Below are positions 38,901 to 46,758 of a stretch of DNA of 48,514 nt, piece after piece; position 1 is the first letter of the stretch; the number at the start of each line of letters is the position of its first letter. Origin of the DNA: JBOGOC01 sp050747525 (GTDB lineage: Bacteria; Acidobacteriota; Polarisedimenticolia; JACPZX01; DASXTC01). The position numbers were made by a program, and so were the translations under genes. The notes beneath the pieces were generated by a model. It was not told the DNA's origin. It worked only from the letters and a program-made list of their open reading frames with translations, and made no database searches. Location: assembly GCA_050747525.1 (NCBI GenBank), contig JBOGOC010000067.1:1-48514 (forward strand), written 5' to 3'.

Positions 38901-40135
38901 ACGTCCTCCACGGTCAGAGTCGGATCCTTTGACAGGATCAGGCCCGCCAGGCCCGCTACGTAAGGGGCCGAGAAGGACGTCCCGGAGACGGTTTCGTAGT
39001 CGTTGGCCGGATTGCCTCCGGGGTTCCAGGTGGTGGAGTGCACGGCCGTCCCTGGCGCCGCCACGTCGACCCAGCCTCCAAAGTTGGAGAACGCCGACCG
39101 CGCGTCGCTCGAGTCGGTCGAGGCCACCCCGATGACTCCCTCGAACGCTCCGGGATACCGCTTCCAGTTGAGCGAATCGTTTCCGGCCGTGGCGACCACC
39201 ACCACCTGGGCGTCGAGCGCGTCCTGCACCGCTATATCCAGCAAGGAGCCGGGGCCCAGTGAGCTCCCGTAACCCCCGAAGCTCATGTTGATGACGCGGG
39301 CGCCGTTGGTCACCGCGAAATCCACGGCCGCGGCCGACTGGGCGCTGTTGAGCTGAATGGCCAGCGGCATGATGCCGCAGTCCCAGCAGGCCCCCGCCAC
39401 ACCGAGGGCATTGTTCGTGACGGCGGCCGCAACCCCCGCCACCTGTGTCTCGTGGCTTCCGTAAGGCGAGGGGTTGTTGTCGTTCCCGATGAAATCCCAC
39501 CCCGGCACGATGTTCGCGGCGAGGTCCGGGTGGTTGAGCTGCACGCCGCTGCCGAGCACCGCGATCACGATCTGCGGCACCCCCGTCTCGACGTCCCAGC
39601 CTCCCGCCGCGCTGGTTCTCTGATGTGAGTACTGCTGCGGGTACAACGTGTCGTTGGGGACGAGGTCGGGGGTGTAGAGGTAGTTGAGCTGGGCCGATTT
39701 CACGGACGGGTCCTTGCGATAGCGCTCGAGAGCCTCCACCTCGCTCACCCCCTCCGGCAGGGTCAGCACGAAGACATCCTGGAGCGGCGAGCGCCTCCCC
39801 TTGGCCCGGGAGGAGCCGGGCGCCTTCAGCAGCGCTTCCATCTTGAGCACGCCATGGCGCGAGGCCAGATCATCGAGCGACGCGATCCCCGTGCGCGCGC
39901 CTACCACTCGGGACTGCGCATCGAGCCTCGCGCGCGCCTTCGTCGCCGGGCCCGCGTGCAGCTGGATGATGATCTCGCCGGGAGCCCAGGCGACCCCCCG
40001 TTCTCCGCCGGAGACGACCGGGCGTCCATGGCCCGCGGCGGGCGGGACCGTGGCGCTGTTCACGGGCAGGGCCTGGGTGACTGCGAGCAGCAAGGCAATA
40101 GCAGCCAGTGCGCACACGAGGACTCTCTTGAACAT
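35918..40135 (-). CDS. Secreted subtilisin-like (S8) multidomain protein with propeller and MopE-type motifs; catalytic Asp missing
   Basis: A 1405-residue protein with a signal peptide (VLVCALAAIALLLAVTQALP) and AGGGAGA as ribosome binding site. Layout: propeptide-like region (~50-165); S8 domain (~185-450); Ig-like domain (~455-545); seven or so VCBS/FG-GAP-type repeats (~548-940, for example VYADLDGDGLQEILVG); Asp/Cys-rich MopE-type motifs (~950-1095, for example LCDGLDTDCDG); two beta-sandwich domains at the end. In the S8 domain the His (SHETQVAG, ~227), oxyanion Asn (TAGND) and Ser (SGTSFSAP, ~387) are present. But the Asp of the usual VIDTGV is Gly195 (VLGSGV), and the second His of HGTH is Gln. 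Proteolysis is therefore doubtful. It is probably a surface or outer-membrane adhesin-like protein. It is separated by 118 bp from the HupE operon. Confidence 0.9.
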   Translation of the reverse strand: MFKRVLVCALAAIALLLAVTQALPVNSATVPPAAGHGRPVVSGGERGVAWAPGEIIIQLHAGPATKARARLDAQSRVVGARTGIASLDDLASRHGVLKMEALLKAPGSSRAKGRRSPLQDVFVLTLPEGVSEVEALERYRKDPSVKSAQLNYLYTPDLVPNDTLYPQQYSHQRTSAAGGWDVETGVPQIVIAVLGSGVQLNHPDLAANIVPGWDFIGNDNNPSPYGSHETQVAGVAAAVTNNALGVAGACWDCGIMPLAIQLNSAQSAAAVDFAVTNGARVINMSFGGYGSSLGPGSLLDIAVQDALDAQVVVVATAGNDSLNWKRYPGAFEGVIGVASTDSSDARSAFSNFGGWVDVAAPGTAVHSTTWNPGGNPANDYETVSGTSFSAPYVAGLAGLILSKDPTLTVEDVRLRIEYSADKITTDKFIGSGRVNVASAVALNGQPPLFAVIKSPLTNDLRTPGLVPVEGTALGDSYTVEYKLSTSGTWIQIGSGGEVVNGTLATLDATGLASGFYDVRLTAHDGAAQDQSQVQFELTDAIHSGWPQMANDFIHQSPVYADLDGDGLQEILVGTSSGVLRVWRIDGTEYPGFPKSLHTDCTRSSPAVGDIDGDGDPEIVMANNCDAYVDAFHHDGSVVAGFPRQAAGDTVWGSAVLSNLDGDAALEIVVVNINGKVNVWNGSGTPTSLPGWPVTLGATNTKNTPAVGDVTGDGVPEIIVREFQNVYVFQTNGSSVSGWPKAVLNGNISPALGDLDGDGTAEIVIVSYQGVGNGFYVTAYEGIGGTTIFQTILPSLAGQPHAIALGDVNDDGDPEIFVGGTAGLVYGLTPQGSLLPSPWPVSAAASIDNAPVIADVDGDGLQEVVVASNDNLLHVWNGDGTVSIGTHSLGAPIQASPAVGDPDDDGDVELLAGTEFGEVFVLDLDAPWDPTRADWPMYQGDARHTGLHFRDADGDGDPNPSDCAFRNGSVYHGALELCDGLDTDCDGSVPFSEQDADADTYRICANDCNDGVASIHPGAVESCNLTDDNCNGFIDEDPAFDQDQDGWTTCEGDCNDQDARINGVEQSTAGWPDISCWDGLDNDCDGTVDWDCALTVGDEDLAHGTRSPSSGFSQVHPGSADNTYVTYTEKSPGKKLIAYWTFYVPSGFTSTWYDLLIEAHRAPANGNDTFNVSWARRNQSGECTNTSGETYTSAFSVTRTTDPAGNPQLQYLQVGPPFPDTLAFCVKVVDTVLSGDNSPTDSLSFDRLYLMPTLLHVRAVSEFTTKGSVINGTSYLQTQSPDGSREQIRESASPEDELIHTWKFNVPLALSHALHIEASRTNGDVGDNIQFYYATPSAGDPNQPGTFQIIPNALVNVAVGGINADFPFGPAGTLSGAVWIRAIDTVHPGASQQRLDVDYLSIKSTP

Positions 40136-40253
40136 GGCATCTCCCTGGGCAGGATGAAGAGGCGGCCGAGGCGCCGTCTCTGAAGATGAATATTGGGAAG
40201 AGTGCCTATCCGGTTCCCGGCGGGCGAAAAGAAATGGGAAGAAGGGACGCGGA

Positions 40254-40817
40254 TCAGGCCCGGCCGCGGAACCACCATCCGATCATCAGCAGGCCGATGG
40301 CCGCGATCCAGCTGCCGGCCACGCGCACGGCGATGCGCGTCCATGCGCCCTTCATCGACACCACCAGCGCGCCGGCGCTGGCGAGCGTGACGATCACGAA
40401 CACCGTGGCCACGATCCCGGCCAGGCCCGTCACGCCGAGGCGCGCCTCTCCCATGGCCGCGCCGTTGAGCGCGCCGTGCAGCAGGCCCACCGCGGCGGTC
40501 AGCACGGCGAACCACCGAGGCGGCAGGGGGGCGTCGGCGGCCAGCAGTCCGCCGAGGAGCAGGAACGACACGATGGCGGCCACCGGCCCCGCCTCGCCCG
40601 GCACCGCCAGCCCGGCCAGGCCCCCCGCGAGCCAGGCGGCGGGGAGCAGGAGCAGCGCGAGGCGTCCGTGCGCGGGCCCCCGCAGTCCCGCCAGAAGCCC
40701 CACCGCGATGACCGGCAGCAGGTCCTCCGGGGTGAGGGCCAGATGCGAGACGCCGTCATAGAACGGGCCCAGACCGGTCGTGACGAGGTGCGCGGCCGCG
40801 CTCGCGAAGGCGGTCAC
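40254..40817 (-). CDS. HupE/UreJ-like membrane protein (third in operon)
   Basis: A 187-residue protein starting at a GTG that overlaps the previous gene's stop by four bases (GTGA). It is highly hydrophobic with about six helices. DGVSHLALTPEDLLPVIAVG and GLLAGLRGPAHGRLALLLLP place it with the shorter HupE/UreJ-like proteins, and a second His-containing helix reads AVGLLHGALNGAAMGEARLG. HupE/UreJ proteins are nickel/cobalt permeases in hydrogenase and urease systems; this branch is not tied to those enzymes here. It is last in a coupled four-gene operon. Confidence 0.78.
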   Translation of the reverse strand: MTAFASAAAHLVTTGLGPFYDGVSHLALTPEDLLPVIAVGLLAGLRGPAHGRLALLLLPAAWLAGGLAGLAVPGEAGPVAAIVSFLLLGGLLAADAPLPPRWFAVLTAAVGLLHGALNGAAMGEARLGVTGLAGIVATVFVIVTLASAGALVVSMKGAWTRIAVRVAGSWIAAIGLLMIGWWFRGRA

Positions 40818-41383
40818 GCCAGGAGCCGCCACAGGAACATGACGCCGGCCAGCGCCACAAGCCCCCCCGCCGCCCGCAGCGCCAGGCGCCCGGCTGGCCA
40901 GCGGTGCAGGAGGCCGATGGTGATGCCCGCTGCGTGCAGGCATCCGGTCGCCACCACGAAGCCGATGCTGTAGAGAAGCCCGCTCTGTCCCGCGGGAAGC
41001 TCGGTGCCATGCGCGTGGCCGTGGAAGATCGCGAAGAACCCCACCAGCACCGCGGCGGCGGCGAGCGGCGGGCGAACCTCGCCCAGCACCATGATCCCCA
41101 GCAGCAGCGCCGACAGGGCGATGCCGGCCTCCACGCCCGGCAGCGGCACTCCGGCCAGCCCGAGGGCTCCCCCCAGCGCCATGACCATCGGGAAGGTGAC
41201 CGGCAGGAGCCACACGGCCGGAGCGCCGAGCTGCGCGCCCCACAACCCCACCGCCACCATGGCCACCACGTGATCCAGACCGGACACCGGGTGCGACAGG
41301 CCGGCCATCAATCCCGCCGCGCGCTCCTGCTCGGCATGGGCGAGGATGGACACGGGGAGCAAGGCGAGCAGCAGCGGCTTCAC
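40814..41383 (-). CDS. HupE/UreJ-family metal permease-like protein
   Basis: A 189-residue protein from a GTG overlapping the upstream stop (GTGA). It has an N-terminal signal-like segment (KPLLLALLPVSILAHA) and six to seven helices. The first carries the family motif HPVSGLDHVVAMVAVGLWGA, where the HPxxGxDH His/Asp set is thought to bind the metal. A second His-rich piece, IFHGHAHGTELP, is also typical of HupE. It is the classic-type member of the three in this operon. The transported ion is probably Ni2+ or Co2+ by family knowledge; no urease or hydrogenase gene is in the window. Confidence 0.9.
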   Translation of the reverse strand: MKPLLLALLPVSILAHAEQERAAGLMAGLSHPVSGLDHVVAMVAVGLWGAQLGAPAVWLLPVTFPMVMALGGALGLAGVPLPGVEAGIALSALLLGIMVLGEVRPPLAAAAVLVGFFAIFHGHAHGTELPAGQSGLLYSIGFVVATGCLHAAGITIGLLHRWPAGRLALRAAGGLVALAGVMFLWRLLA

Positions 41384-42405
41384 ACGAGACCCCGCAGCAG
41401 AATGGCGGTGCGCTGGATGGTCCAGAAGGCACCCAGCGAGCCCACGGCGTAGCCCGGCAGCGCCTCGACCCACCGGGGCCAGCGCATCTGCAGCACCGCG
41501 AACGAGCGCTCCATCAGGATGACCATCGCGATGAACAGAACCTGCCCCGCTTCCACTCCCACGTTGAACAGCAGCAGCGCGAGAGGGATCTCCGAAGGCG
41601 GAAGCCCCAATGTGGTCAGGCCGCTCGCGAAGCCGAAACCGTGCAGCAGGCCGAAGACGAAGGCCACCACCCAGGGATGCCGGATGGTCAGGCTGGTCCG
41701 CCCGGCGCGGGCGCGGACCACCTCCGGGCCGAGAAAAAGGATCGACAGCGCGATCGCGGCGTTGAGCGGCACGGTGGGCGCGCTGGCGTAGCCCAGGGTC
41801 GCCACCGCCAGCGTCACGCTGTGCGCCACGGTGAAGGCGGTGATGGTCTTGAGCAGCACCCAGCGGTCCGGCACAATCAGCAGCAGGCCGAGCACGAACA
41901 GCAGGTGGTCGACCCCCATCACGATGTGCGTGATCCCCAGCCCTACGAAGGCCCCCACCTTCTGAAGAGCCGACGCCTCGGGGGCGACCACCAGGACGGG
42001 ATTCATCGGGAGCACCCGCGTGGTCTGGGTGCGACCGTCGGCTCTCACGATACGTCCCACGACGTCGGTGAGCGTCGTGGCCAGGCCCTGGATCCGGATC
42101 TCCTTGCCCTCCAGCCCTCCGTCGCAGCGCACCTTCCAGCGCTCCGCGTGCATGGAGCCGTCGGCCATCGCGGCCGGCTCGACGGCGCGCGGCGCCACCT
42201 CCTGGCACGCATCGGGCAGGACCAGGTCCAGCTTCAGCCGCATGCCGCGCAGGGCCGGCACGCGCCAGATGATCTCCCACGTCCCGTCCGACCCTTCGTG
42301 AAGCTGCACGAAGGCCGAGGGCATGTCATGCGCGCGCGCCGTCCCCGTGAGGGACCAGGCCACCGCCGCCAGCACCGCCGCCGCGACCCAGGGGCGCCGC
42401 GTCAC
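41380..42405 (-). CDS. HupE/UreJ-type (HupE_UreJ_2) membrane protein with N-terminal extracytoplasmic domain
   Basis: A 341-residue protein. The ATG overlaps the upstream stop (ATGA). A signal peptide (PWVAAAVLAAVAWSLTGTARA) is followed by a ~120-residue beta-rich domain (WEIIWRVPALRGMRLKLDLV), then six helices. The first has HIVMGVDHLLFVLGLLLIVP, the H-x5-DH metal-type motif; later helices add FTVAHSVTLAVATLG and FGLLHGFGFASGL. Its combination of a soluble domain and a HupE core is the architecture of PF13795 proteins, often found beside parvulin isomerases, as here. The function is unproven; metal or small-cation transport is inferred. Confidence 0.9.
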   Translation of the reverse strand: MTRRPWVAAAVLAAVAWSLTGTARAHDMPSAFVQLHEGSDGTWEIIWRVPALRGMRLKLDLVLPDACQEVAPRAVEPAAMADGSMHAERWKVRCDGGLEGKEIRIQGLATTLTDVVGRIVRADGRTQTTRVLPMNPVLVVAPEASALQKVGAFVGLGITHIVMGVDHLLFVLGLLLIVPDRWVLLKTITAFTVAHSVTLAVATLGYASAPTVPLNAAIALSILFLGPEVVRARAGRTSLTIRHPWVVAFVFGLLHGFGFASGLTTLGLPPSEIPLALLLFNVGVEAGQVLFIAMVILMERSFAVLQMRWPRWVEALPGYAVGSLGAFWTIQRTAILLRGLV

Positions 42406-43265
42406 GACGCCTCCCCGGATGCCGGCAGCTCGATCCTCACGTCATAGGTCCCGAGCAGCTTGCGGTAGGCATCTTCCTTCAACGACTCGGTGCGCGCGGC
42501 GAGCCAGTCGCGCCGCACGGCGTCGCGCACCTCTTCCAGCGGGAGAGCCTGCCCTTCGACGCGCGCCTCCACGCGCACGAGATGGATGCCGTATCCCGAC
42601 TCGATGGGGCCCGACCAGGCGCCCGGATCGAGCGCGGCCACCGTCTCCGCGAAGACGGAGCCGAACTGCCCGGCCACCTCCGACAGCGGCGCCTCCTGCA
42701 TGCGCGCCGGAAGCAGGGTCGAGTCGCCCGTCACGTCCGGGTCCGTCTCCGGCTCGCCGGCCTTCAGCCGGGCCAGCGTCCGGGCGGCGTCGCGCTCGGC
42801 CGCATCGGCCCTCTTCTCACGGCTGAAGAGGATCTGGCGCAGGGTGAGTCGGGTCTCCGCCCGGTAGCGCTCGGGATGCTCGCGCAGCCACGCCTCGAGC
42901 TGCTCCTGCGTGGGCTCCACCCCGTCGGCCAGACCGGTGATCATCATCTCCATCTTCTGGCGCAGCCGGCGGCGCACCACCGTGTCGTCGCCGTCGAGCC
43001 CCAGCGACACGGCCTCCCTGTAGAGGACCTCTTCCTTGATGTGGTCGGCGATGAGGCCGTCCAGCTCCTGCCGCGTGGGGGGCCGCTGCCAGGTGGCGGT
43101 GAAGGCGGCGACGATGTGGTCGACCTGGCCGGGGCCCACGACGATGCGGCGGCGCGACGGGTCGGCGCCGCTCCCCTCGCCCCAGAGCAGGAAGAGAAGG
43201 CCCCCCAGAACCAGGAAGTGCACCAGTGGCTCCGACAGGAGCCTGCGCCAGACCGACCGGGTCAT
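42402..43265 (-). CDS. Membrane-anchored parvulin-type peptidyl-prolyl isomerase
   Basis: A 287-residue protein. An N-terminal anchor (LVHFLVLGGLLFLLWG) precedes a SurA/PrsA-like helical chaperone region (~40-135, with PTRQELDGLIADHIKEEVLY) and a parvulin domain (~140-265: RLTLRQILFSREKR, FAETVAALDPGAWSGPIESG, YGIHLVRVEAR). GPIESGYGIHLVRV is the well-known parvulin ending. It is the first gene of the HupE operon; its stop overlaps the next ATG (ATGA). It probably helps fold the extracytoplasmic parts of its partners or of secreted proteins. The TauE/SafE gene diverges 58 bp away. Confidence 0.9.
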   Translation of the reverse strand: MTRSVWRRLLSEPLVHFLVLGGLLFLLWGEGSGADPSRRRIVVGPGQVDHIVAAFTATWQRPPTRQELDGLIADHIKEEVLYREAVSLGLDGDDTVVRRRLRQKMEMMITGLADGVEPTQEQLEAWLREHPERYRAETRLTLRQILFSREKRADAAERDAARTLARLKAGEPETDPDVTGDSTLLPARMQEAPLSEVAGQFGSVFAETVAALDPGAWSGPIESGYGIHLVRVEARVEGQALPLEEVRDAVRRDWLAARTESLKEDAYRKLLGTYDVRIELPASGEAS

Positions 43266-43323
43266 CGCGTCATATTAGAGCGTTCCCTCCCCTTCGCGCA
43301 CCACGAGGAGGTAGTCTGTCGGC

Positions 43324-44076
43324 GTGCCGCTGGAGGCGTGGACCTACCCCATCCTGCTCTCGTCGGGCCTGGTGGCCGGCCTGCTCAACGTCGTGGCCGG
43401 GGGCGGGTCGTTCCTCACGCTCCCCATCCTCATCTTCATGGGGCTCCCTCCCGTTACCGCCAACGGCACCAACCGGGTCGGGATCCTGCTGCAGAACATC
43501 GCCGCGGTCTGGAGCTTCCGCCGCGACAAGGTGATCGAGCCTGGCTGGGCGGCCGCGACGGCGGCCCCCTCGGTGCTGGGGGCGGCGCTCGGCACGCTGC
43601 TGGCCATCTGGATCGATGACCAGACCTTCAGGCAGGTCCTGTCGATCCTGATGATCGTGATGAGCCTGTGGACCCTGTGGGATCCCATCCGTCCCCGCCG
43701 CGACTCCGCCGGCGGCCCGGTGAAGCTGGGGGCCGCCACGCTGGCCGGGTTCTTCCTGGCCGGCATCTACGGCGGGTTCGTGCAGGCGGGCGTGGGCTTC
43801 CTGCTGCTGGTGGTCACCACGCTGTCCGGGCTGGATCTGGTGCGGGGCAACTCGCTGAAGGTCCTCAGTCTGCTCATCTCCACGCCTCTGTCGCTGGCGA
43901 TCTTCTGGTGGCAGGGTCACGTCTGGTGGGTGCCGGGCCTCTGGCTGGGCGCGGGAACGCTGATGGGCGGCTTCCTGGGCGCGAGGCTGACGGTGCTCAA
44001 GGGGCACCAGTGGGTGCGGCGAGTCGTCACCATCACCGTGATCGCGATGGCGCTGAAGCTCTGGCTGGGACGATGA
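43324..44076 (+). CDS. TauE/SafE-family (sulfite exporter/anion permease) membrane protein
   Basis: A 250-residue protein from a GTG. About eight helices. The repeated family motif appears as VAGLLNVVAGGGSFLTLPIL with NGTNRVGILLQN in the first half, and LAGIYGGFVQAGVGFLLLVV with RGNSLKVLSLL in the second, the two inverted halves expected for TauE/SafE. Members export sulfite, sulfoacetate or other organic anions. The substrate cannot be told here. It diverges from the PPIase operon and converges, 3 bp apart, with an S41 peptidase gene. Confidence 0.93.
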   Translation: MPLEAWTYPILLSSGLVAGLLNVVAGGGSFLTLPILIFMGLPPVTANGTNRVGILLQNIAAVWSFRRDKVIEPGWAAATAAPSVLGAALGTLLAIWIDDQTFRQVLSILMIVMSLWTLWDPIRPRRDSAGGPVKLGAATLAGFFLAGIYGGFVQAGVGFLLLVVTTLSGLDLVRGNSLKVLSLLISTPLSLAIFWWQGHVWWVPGLWLGAGTLMGGFLGARLTVLKGHQWVRRVVTITVIAMALKLWLGR

Positions 44077-44079
44077 CCC

Positions 44080-45219
44080 TCAGCCCGGCAGCGCCTTCAC
44101 CAGACGGTCGAGCCTGTCGGCGGCGCTCCCTTCGTTCAGCTTGAGCGGGACGTCGGGGTCGATCCCCTCCACCTCGTTGATGCCGTCGGAGGTGTAGCGG
44201 GCGCAGTTGGGGAGCAGGACCATCCACCCGATCGACTCCAGCCGCGCCGGGTTCCCGCCGCGCACGTAGCCGCAGCCTGCCCCGTAGGTGCGCTCCCCGA
44301 TGATGGTGGCCGCGTGGCTCTCCCTCAGCCACACCACCATGTCCTCGGACGCCGAGGCGGTGCCGCCGTCCACCAGCAGGGCGAGCGGTCCGTCCCACAC
44401 GCCTTCTCCCTCGAGCGACTTGGTGCCGTCGGGAGCCAGGTTGGGGCAGACGCTCCGTCCGGTCCAGACGGGGGTGCGGTCGCATTCCGGCTCGATCATG
44501 CGGGTGGAGGGGCGGGTCAGGGTCCGCGAGGTGAGCAGTGCCGTCACGTGCTCGACCCACTCGGTCCCCCCGCCGTTGCCGCTGATGTCCACCACCAGCG
44601 CCCGCACGTTCCGTTCGCGCAGCTCGCGGATGGTCCGTCGAAGCTCTTCCTGGAGCCGCTCGCGCACACCCTGCGGGCCGACCTCCTGGCAGGCCTCCAG
44701 ATAGCCGTCTTCACCGAAGAGCGCGATGCGCAGCACTCCCACATCGGCGAACGATCCCGCCGGGAACCACGGCCCGCCCGCGGGCCGCCATCCCTCGGCC
44801 TGCTCGAAGGGAAACCGGAAAGACCGGTCGCGCGTGTGGAAACGGTCGCAGGAAGGGGGCTCGGGCGCGGACTTCGCGGCCGCCGGGGGCGGCTCCGTGG
44901 CCCGCGGAGGGATCGGGCGCAGCGGCTCAATCTTGAGATGAGGGTCGTCGAAGGCCGCGACGAAGCGCTTCAAGGCGCGCGACGCCTGCCACGGGATGAG
45001 CGAGGAGCGCAGGTCCCGCTCCGTGGCGCTCACCAGGGCCGGCAGGTCCATGCGGCGGTGCTGGACCATCCAGTCGAGGTTGGCGTAGTGCCGGGCCATG
45101 TGGACGCGCAGTCCGTCGAACTCGCGCAGCCACCCATCCGGATCGTGCCGGGCCCAGGCGACCCCCAGCCAGACCCCCGCCGCGGCCAGCGGGAGCACGA
45201 TGACGAGTCGGCTCCTCAT
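44080..45219 (-). CDS. S41-family peptidase, membrane-anchored or secreted
   Basis: A 379-residue protein with an N-terminal hydrophobic segment (LVIVLPLAAAGVWLGVAWA). The S41 core is present: ALVVDISGNGGGTEWVEH, then LALLVDGGTASASEDMVVWL, in which the Ser at about residue 289 (TASASE) fits the nucleophile, and ATIIGERTYGAGCGY. A Pro-rich linker (~100-125) precedes the core and Cys residues occur in the extracytoplasmic part (PPSCDRF, ECDRT, SVCPN). It is distinct in sequence from the S41 protein at 5685. It sits 15 bp downstream-side of the YihY/BrkB gene on the same strand order and may be cotranscribed after it. Confidence 0.87.
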   Translation of the reverse strand: MRSRLVIVLPLAAAGVWLGVAWARHDPDGWLREFDGLRVHMARHYANLDWMVQHRRMDLPALVSATERDLRSSLIPWQASRALKRFVAAFDDPHLKIEPLRPIPPRATEPPPAAAKSAPEPPSCDRFHTRDRSFRFPFEQAEGWRPAGGPWFPAGSFADVGVLRIALFGEDGYLEACQEVGPQGVRERLQEELRRTIRELRERNVRALVVDISGNGGGTEWVEHVTALLTSRTLTRPSTRMIEPECDRTPVWTGRSVCPNLAPDGTKSLEGEGVWDGPLALLVDGGTASASEDMVVWLRESHAATIIGERTYGAGCGYVRGGNPARLESIGWMVLLPNCARYTSDGINEVEGIDPDVPLKLNEGSAADRLDRLVKALPG

Positions 45220-45233
45220 GGGCCCTCAGACTA

Positions 45234-46088
45234 TCAGGTCCGGCGCCACCGTGTCGCCTGCACGTGAGTGAACTCGGCTCCCAGCAGGACCAGCAGCGAG
45301 GAGTAGTACACCCAGATCAGCAGGACCACCACGGCGCCGGCCGCCCCGTAGGCGGAGGCCACCGCGCTTCGCCCCAGGTAGTACCCGATGAGGCTCTTCC
45401 CCACCGAGAAGAGCAGCGCCGAGATGAGCGCGCCGATCCAGACGTCGCGCCAGTGGATCACGGCCTCCGGGATGAACTTGTAGATCAGGGCGAACATCAC
45501 CGTGACGACCGCCGCCGAGACGATGAAGTTCACCCCTTCCCACACGCCCTCGCTGCCGGGCGCGAACCCCGTCATGAAGGTCCCCATGGCATTGAGCACG
45601 GTGCTCATGATCAGCGACACGAGCAGAAGAAAGCCGATGGCCACAACCAGAGCGAAAGAGAGAAGACGGTCCTTGACGAAGCCCGCCACCAGTCCGCCGG
45701 TGCCGGGCTGTGCCTCCCAGATGGTGTTGAGGGCGCTCCTGAGCTGAGTGAAGACGGTGGTGGCGCCGAACAGGACAAGGACCAGCCCCAGCACGCCGGC
45801 CACAGCGTTCGACTTGACGTCGCTCAGGCCTTCGAGCATCTCCTCCACACCTTGTGCTCCCTTCTCGCCGATGAGACCCTGGATCTCATCCATCACGCCG
45901 GCGCGGGCCGCCTCGGGCCCCAGCACCAGCCCCACGATCGAGATGGCGATCAGCACCAGTGGCGCGATCGAGAACAGCGCGTAGTAGGCAAGAGCCGCCG
46001 CGAGCTGGTGGGCATTGTGCTCCATCCAGTCGTCCATGGTGTCCTTGACCAGACCGTACAGCTCTCGCGCCAGCATGTGGAGCAGCAT
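45234..46088 (-). CDS. YihY/virulence-factor-BrkB-family membrane protein
   Basis: A 284-residue protein. I start at the ATG at 46088 (MLLHMLARELYGLVKDT); the frame is open 19 codons further but without family similarity. Six helices and the diagnostic pieces HQLAAALAYYALFSIAPLVL and GVLGLVLVLFGATTVFTQLR, then SALNTIWEAQPG are the YihY/BrkB signature; near the end come YYLGRSAVASAYGAAGAVVV and YYSSLLVLLGAEFTHV. BrkB was first linked to serum resistance, but most members are uncharacterised transport-like proteins. It is followed 14 bp later by the S41 peptidase gene. Confidence 0.93.
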   Translation of the reverse strand: MLLHMLARELYGLVKDTMDDWMEHNAHQLAAALAYYALFSIAPLVLIAISIVGLVLGPEAARAGVMDEIQGLIGEKGAQGVEEMLEGLSDVKSNAVAGVLGLVLVLFGATTVFTQLRSALNTIWEAQPGTGGLVAGFVKDRLLSFALVVAIGFLLLVSLIMSTVLNAMGTFMTGFAPGSEGVWEGVNFIVSAAVVTVMFALIYKFIPEAVIHWRDVWIGALISALLFSVGKSLIGYYLGRSAVASAYGAAGAVVVLLIWVYYSSLLVLLGAEFTHVQATRWRRT

Positions 46089-46181
46089 GGCACCCGCCCT
46101 CTGTGACCGCCACGCGCGGGCCGATCCCGAATCCGCCGGACACAAAGACAGGTCATGCGGTACGCGCCCTCCTTGAAGTCT

Positions 46182-46194
46182 GGACAGAGTGTCC
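46182..46194. promoter_or_regulatory. Small palindrome in a divergent promoter region
   Basis: GGACAgagTGTCC is a perfect 5-bp inverted repeat with a 3-bp centre; GTGTCC and TTGTCCA follow within 20 bp. It lies between the YihY/BrkB gene and the small anchored-protein gene. It could be a repressor site, but a short match like this may be chance. Confidence 0.25.
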
Positions 46195-46284
46195 TGTGTC
46201 CTCCCGTTTTGTCCATGGCACGTCGATTGCTCGCCGATTCACAAAGGTTCGCCTCGGCATTGTCCCAAGGAAGGGGTGAGTTAC

Positions 46285-46758
46285 ATGGACAAGCAGGTCT
46301 TGATCGTGCTGACCGTCGTCATCGTGCTGGCACTTCTACGGGTGACGGTGTGGGCCGTCATGCACCGCCGGCGCCAGGCCGTTCCACCGGGCCGTGGGCC
46401 GCGCTGCCGGCCCAATCCGCTCTCTCACGAGCAGCGCCGTCGGTTCGCCATGGCGTGGCGGCTGATAGAGGACAGGTTCACGGACGAGCCGGCGGTGGCG
46501 CTTTCGGAAGCCGACCGTCAGGTGGTGGAGGTCATGCAGGCCAGGGGCTACACGGTGGCCAGCTTCGAGCTGAATCCCGAGGAAGTCGCCCGCGAGAACC
46601 CCGATCTGGTGGAGAACTTCCGCGCGGCGCGGCGCATCGCGCGGGCCAGCGTGCAGCAGAGCAAGGACGTGCTGCACCAGGCGATGGTGCGCTACCGCGC
46701 CCTGTTCGACGACCTGGTCGAGGTTCCCGTCACCGAATGGCAGCAGGCGGGGAGCTGA
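46285..46758 (+). CDS. Small membrane-anchored protein of unknown function
   Basis: A 157-residue protein from the ATG at 46285 (AAGGGGTGAG upstream); the open frame upstream of it is Cys/Pro-rich and not protein-like. One helix at ~5-22 (VLIVLTVVIVLALLRVTVWA), then a basic segment and a helical cytoplasmic domain (WRLIEDRFTDEPAVALSEAD, RQVVEVMQARGYTVASFEL, then a charged helix to the end). I do not recognise the family. Its last 29 bp overlap the end of the convergent methyltransferase gene. Confidence 0.6.
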   Translation: MDKQVLIVLTVVIVLALLRVTVWAVMHRRRQAVPPGRGPRCRPNPLSHEQRRRFAMAWRLIEDRFTDEPAVALSEADRQVVEVMQARGYTVASFELNPEEVARENPDLVENFRAARRIARASVQQSKDVLHQAMVRYRALFDDLVEVPVTEWQQAGS

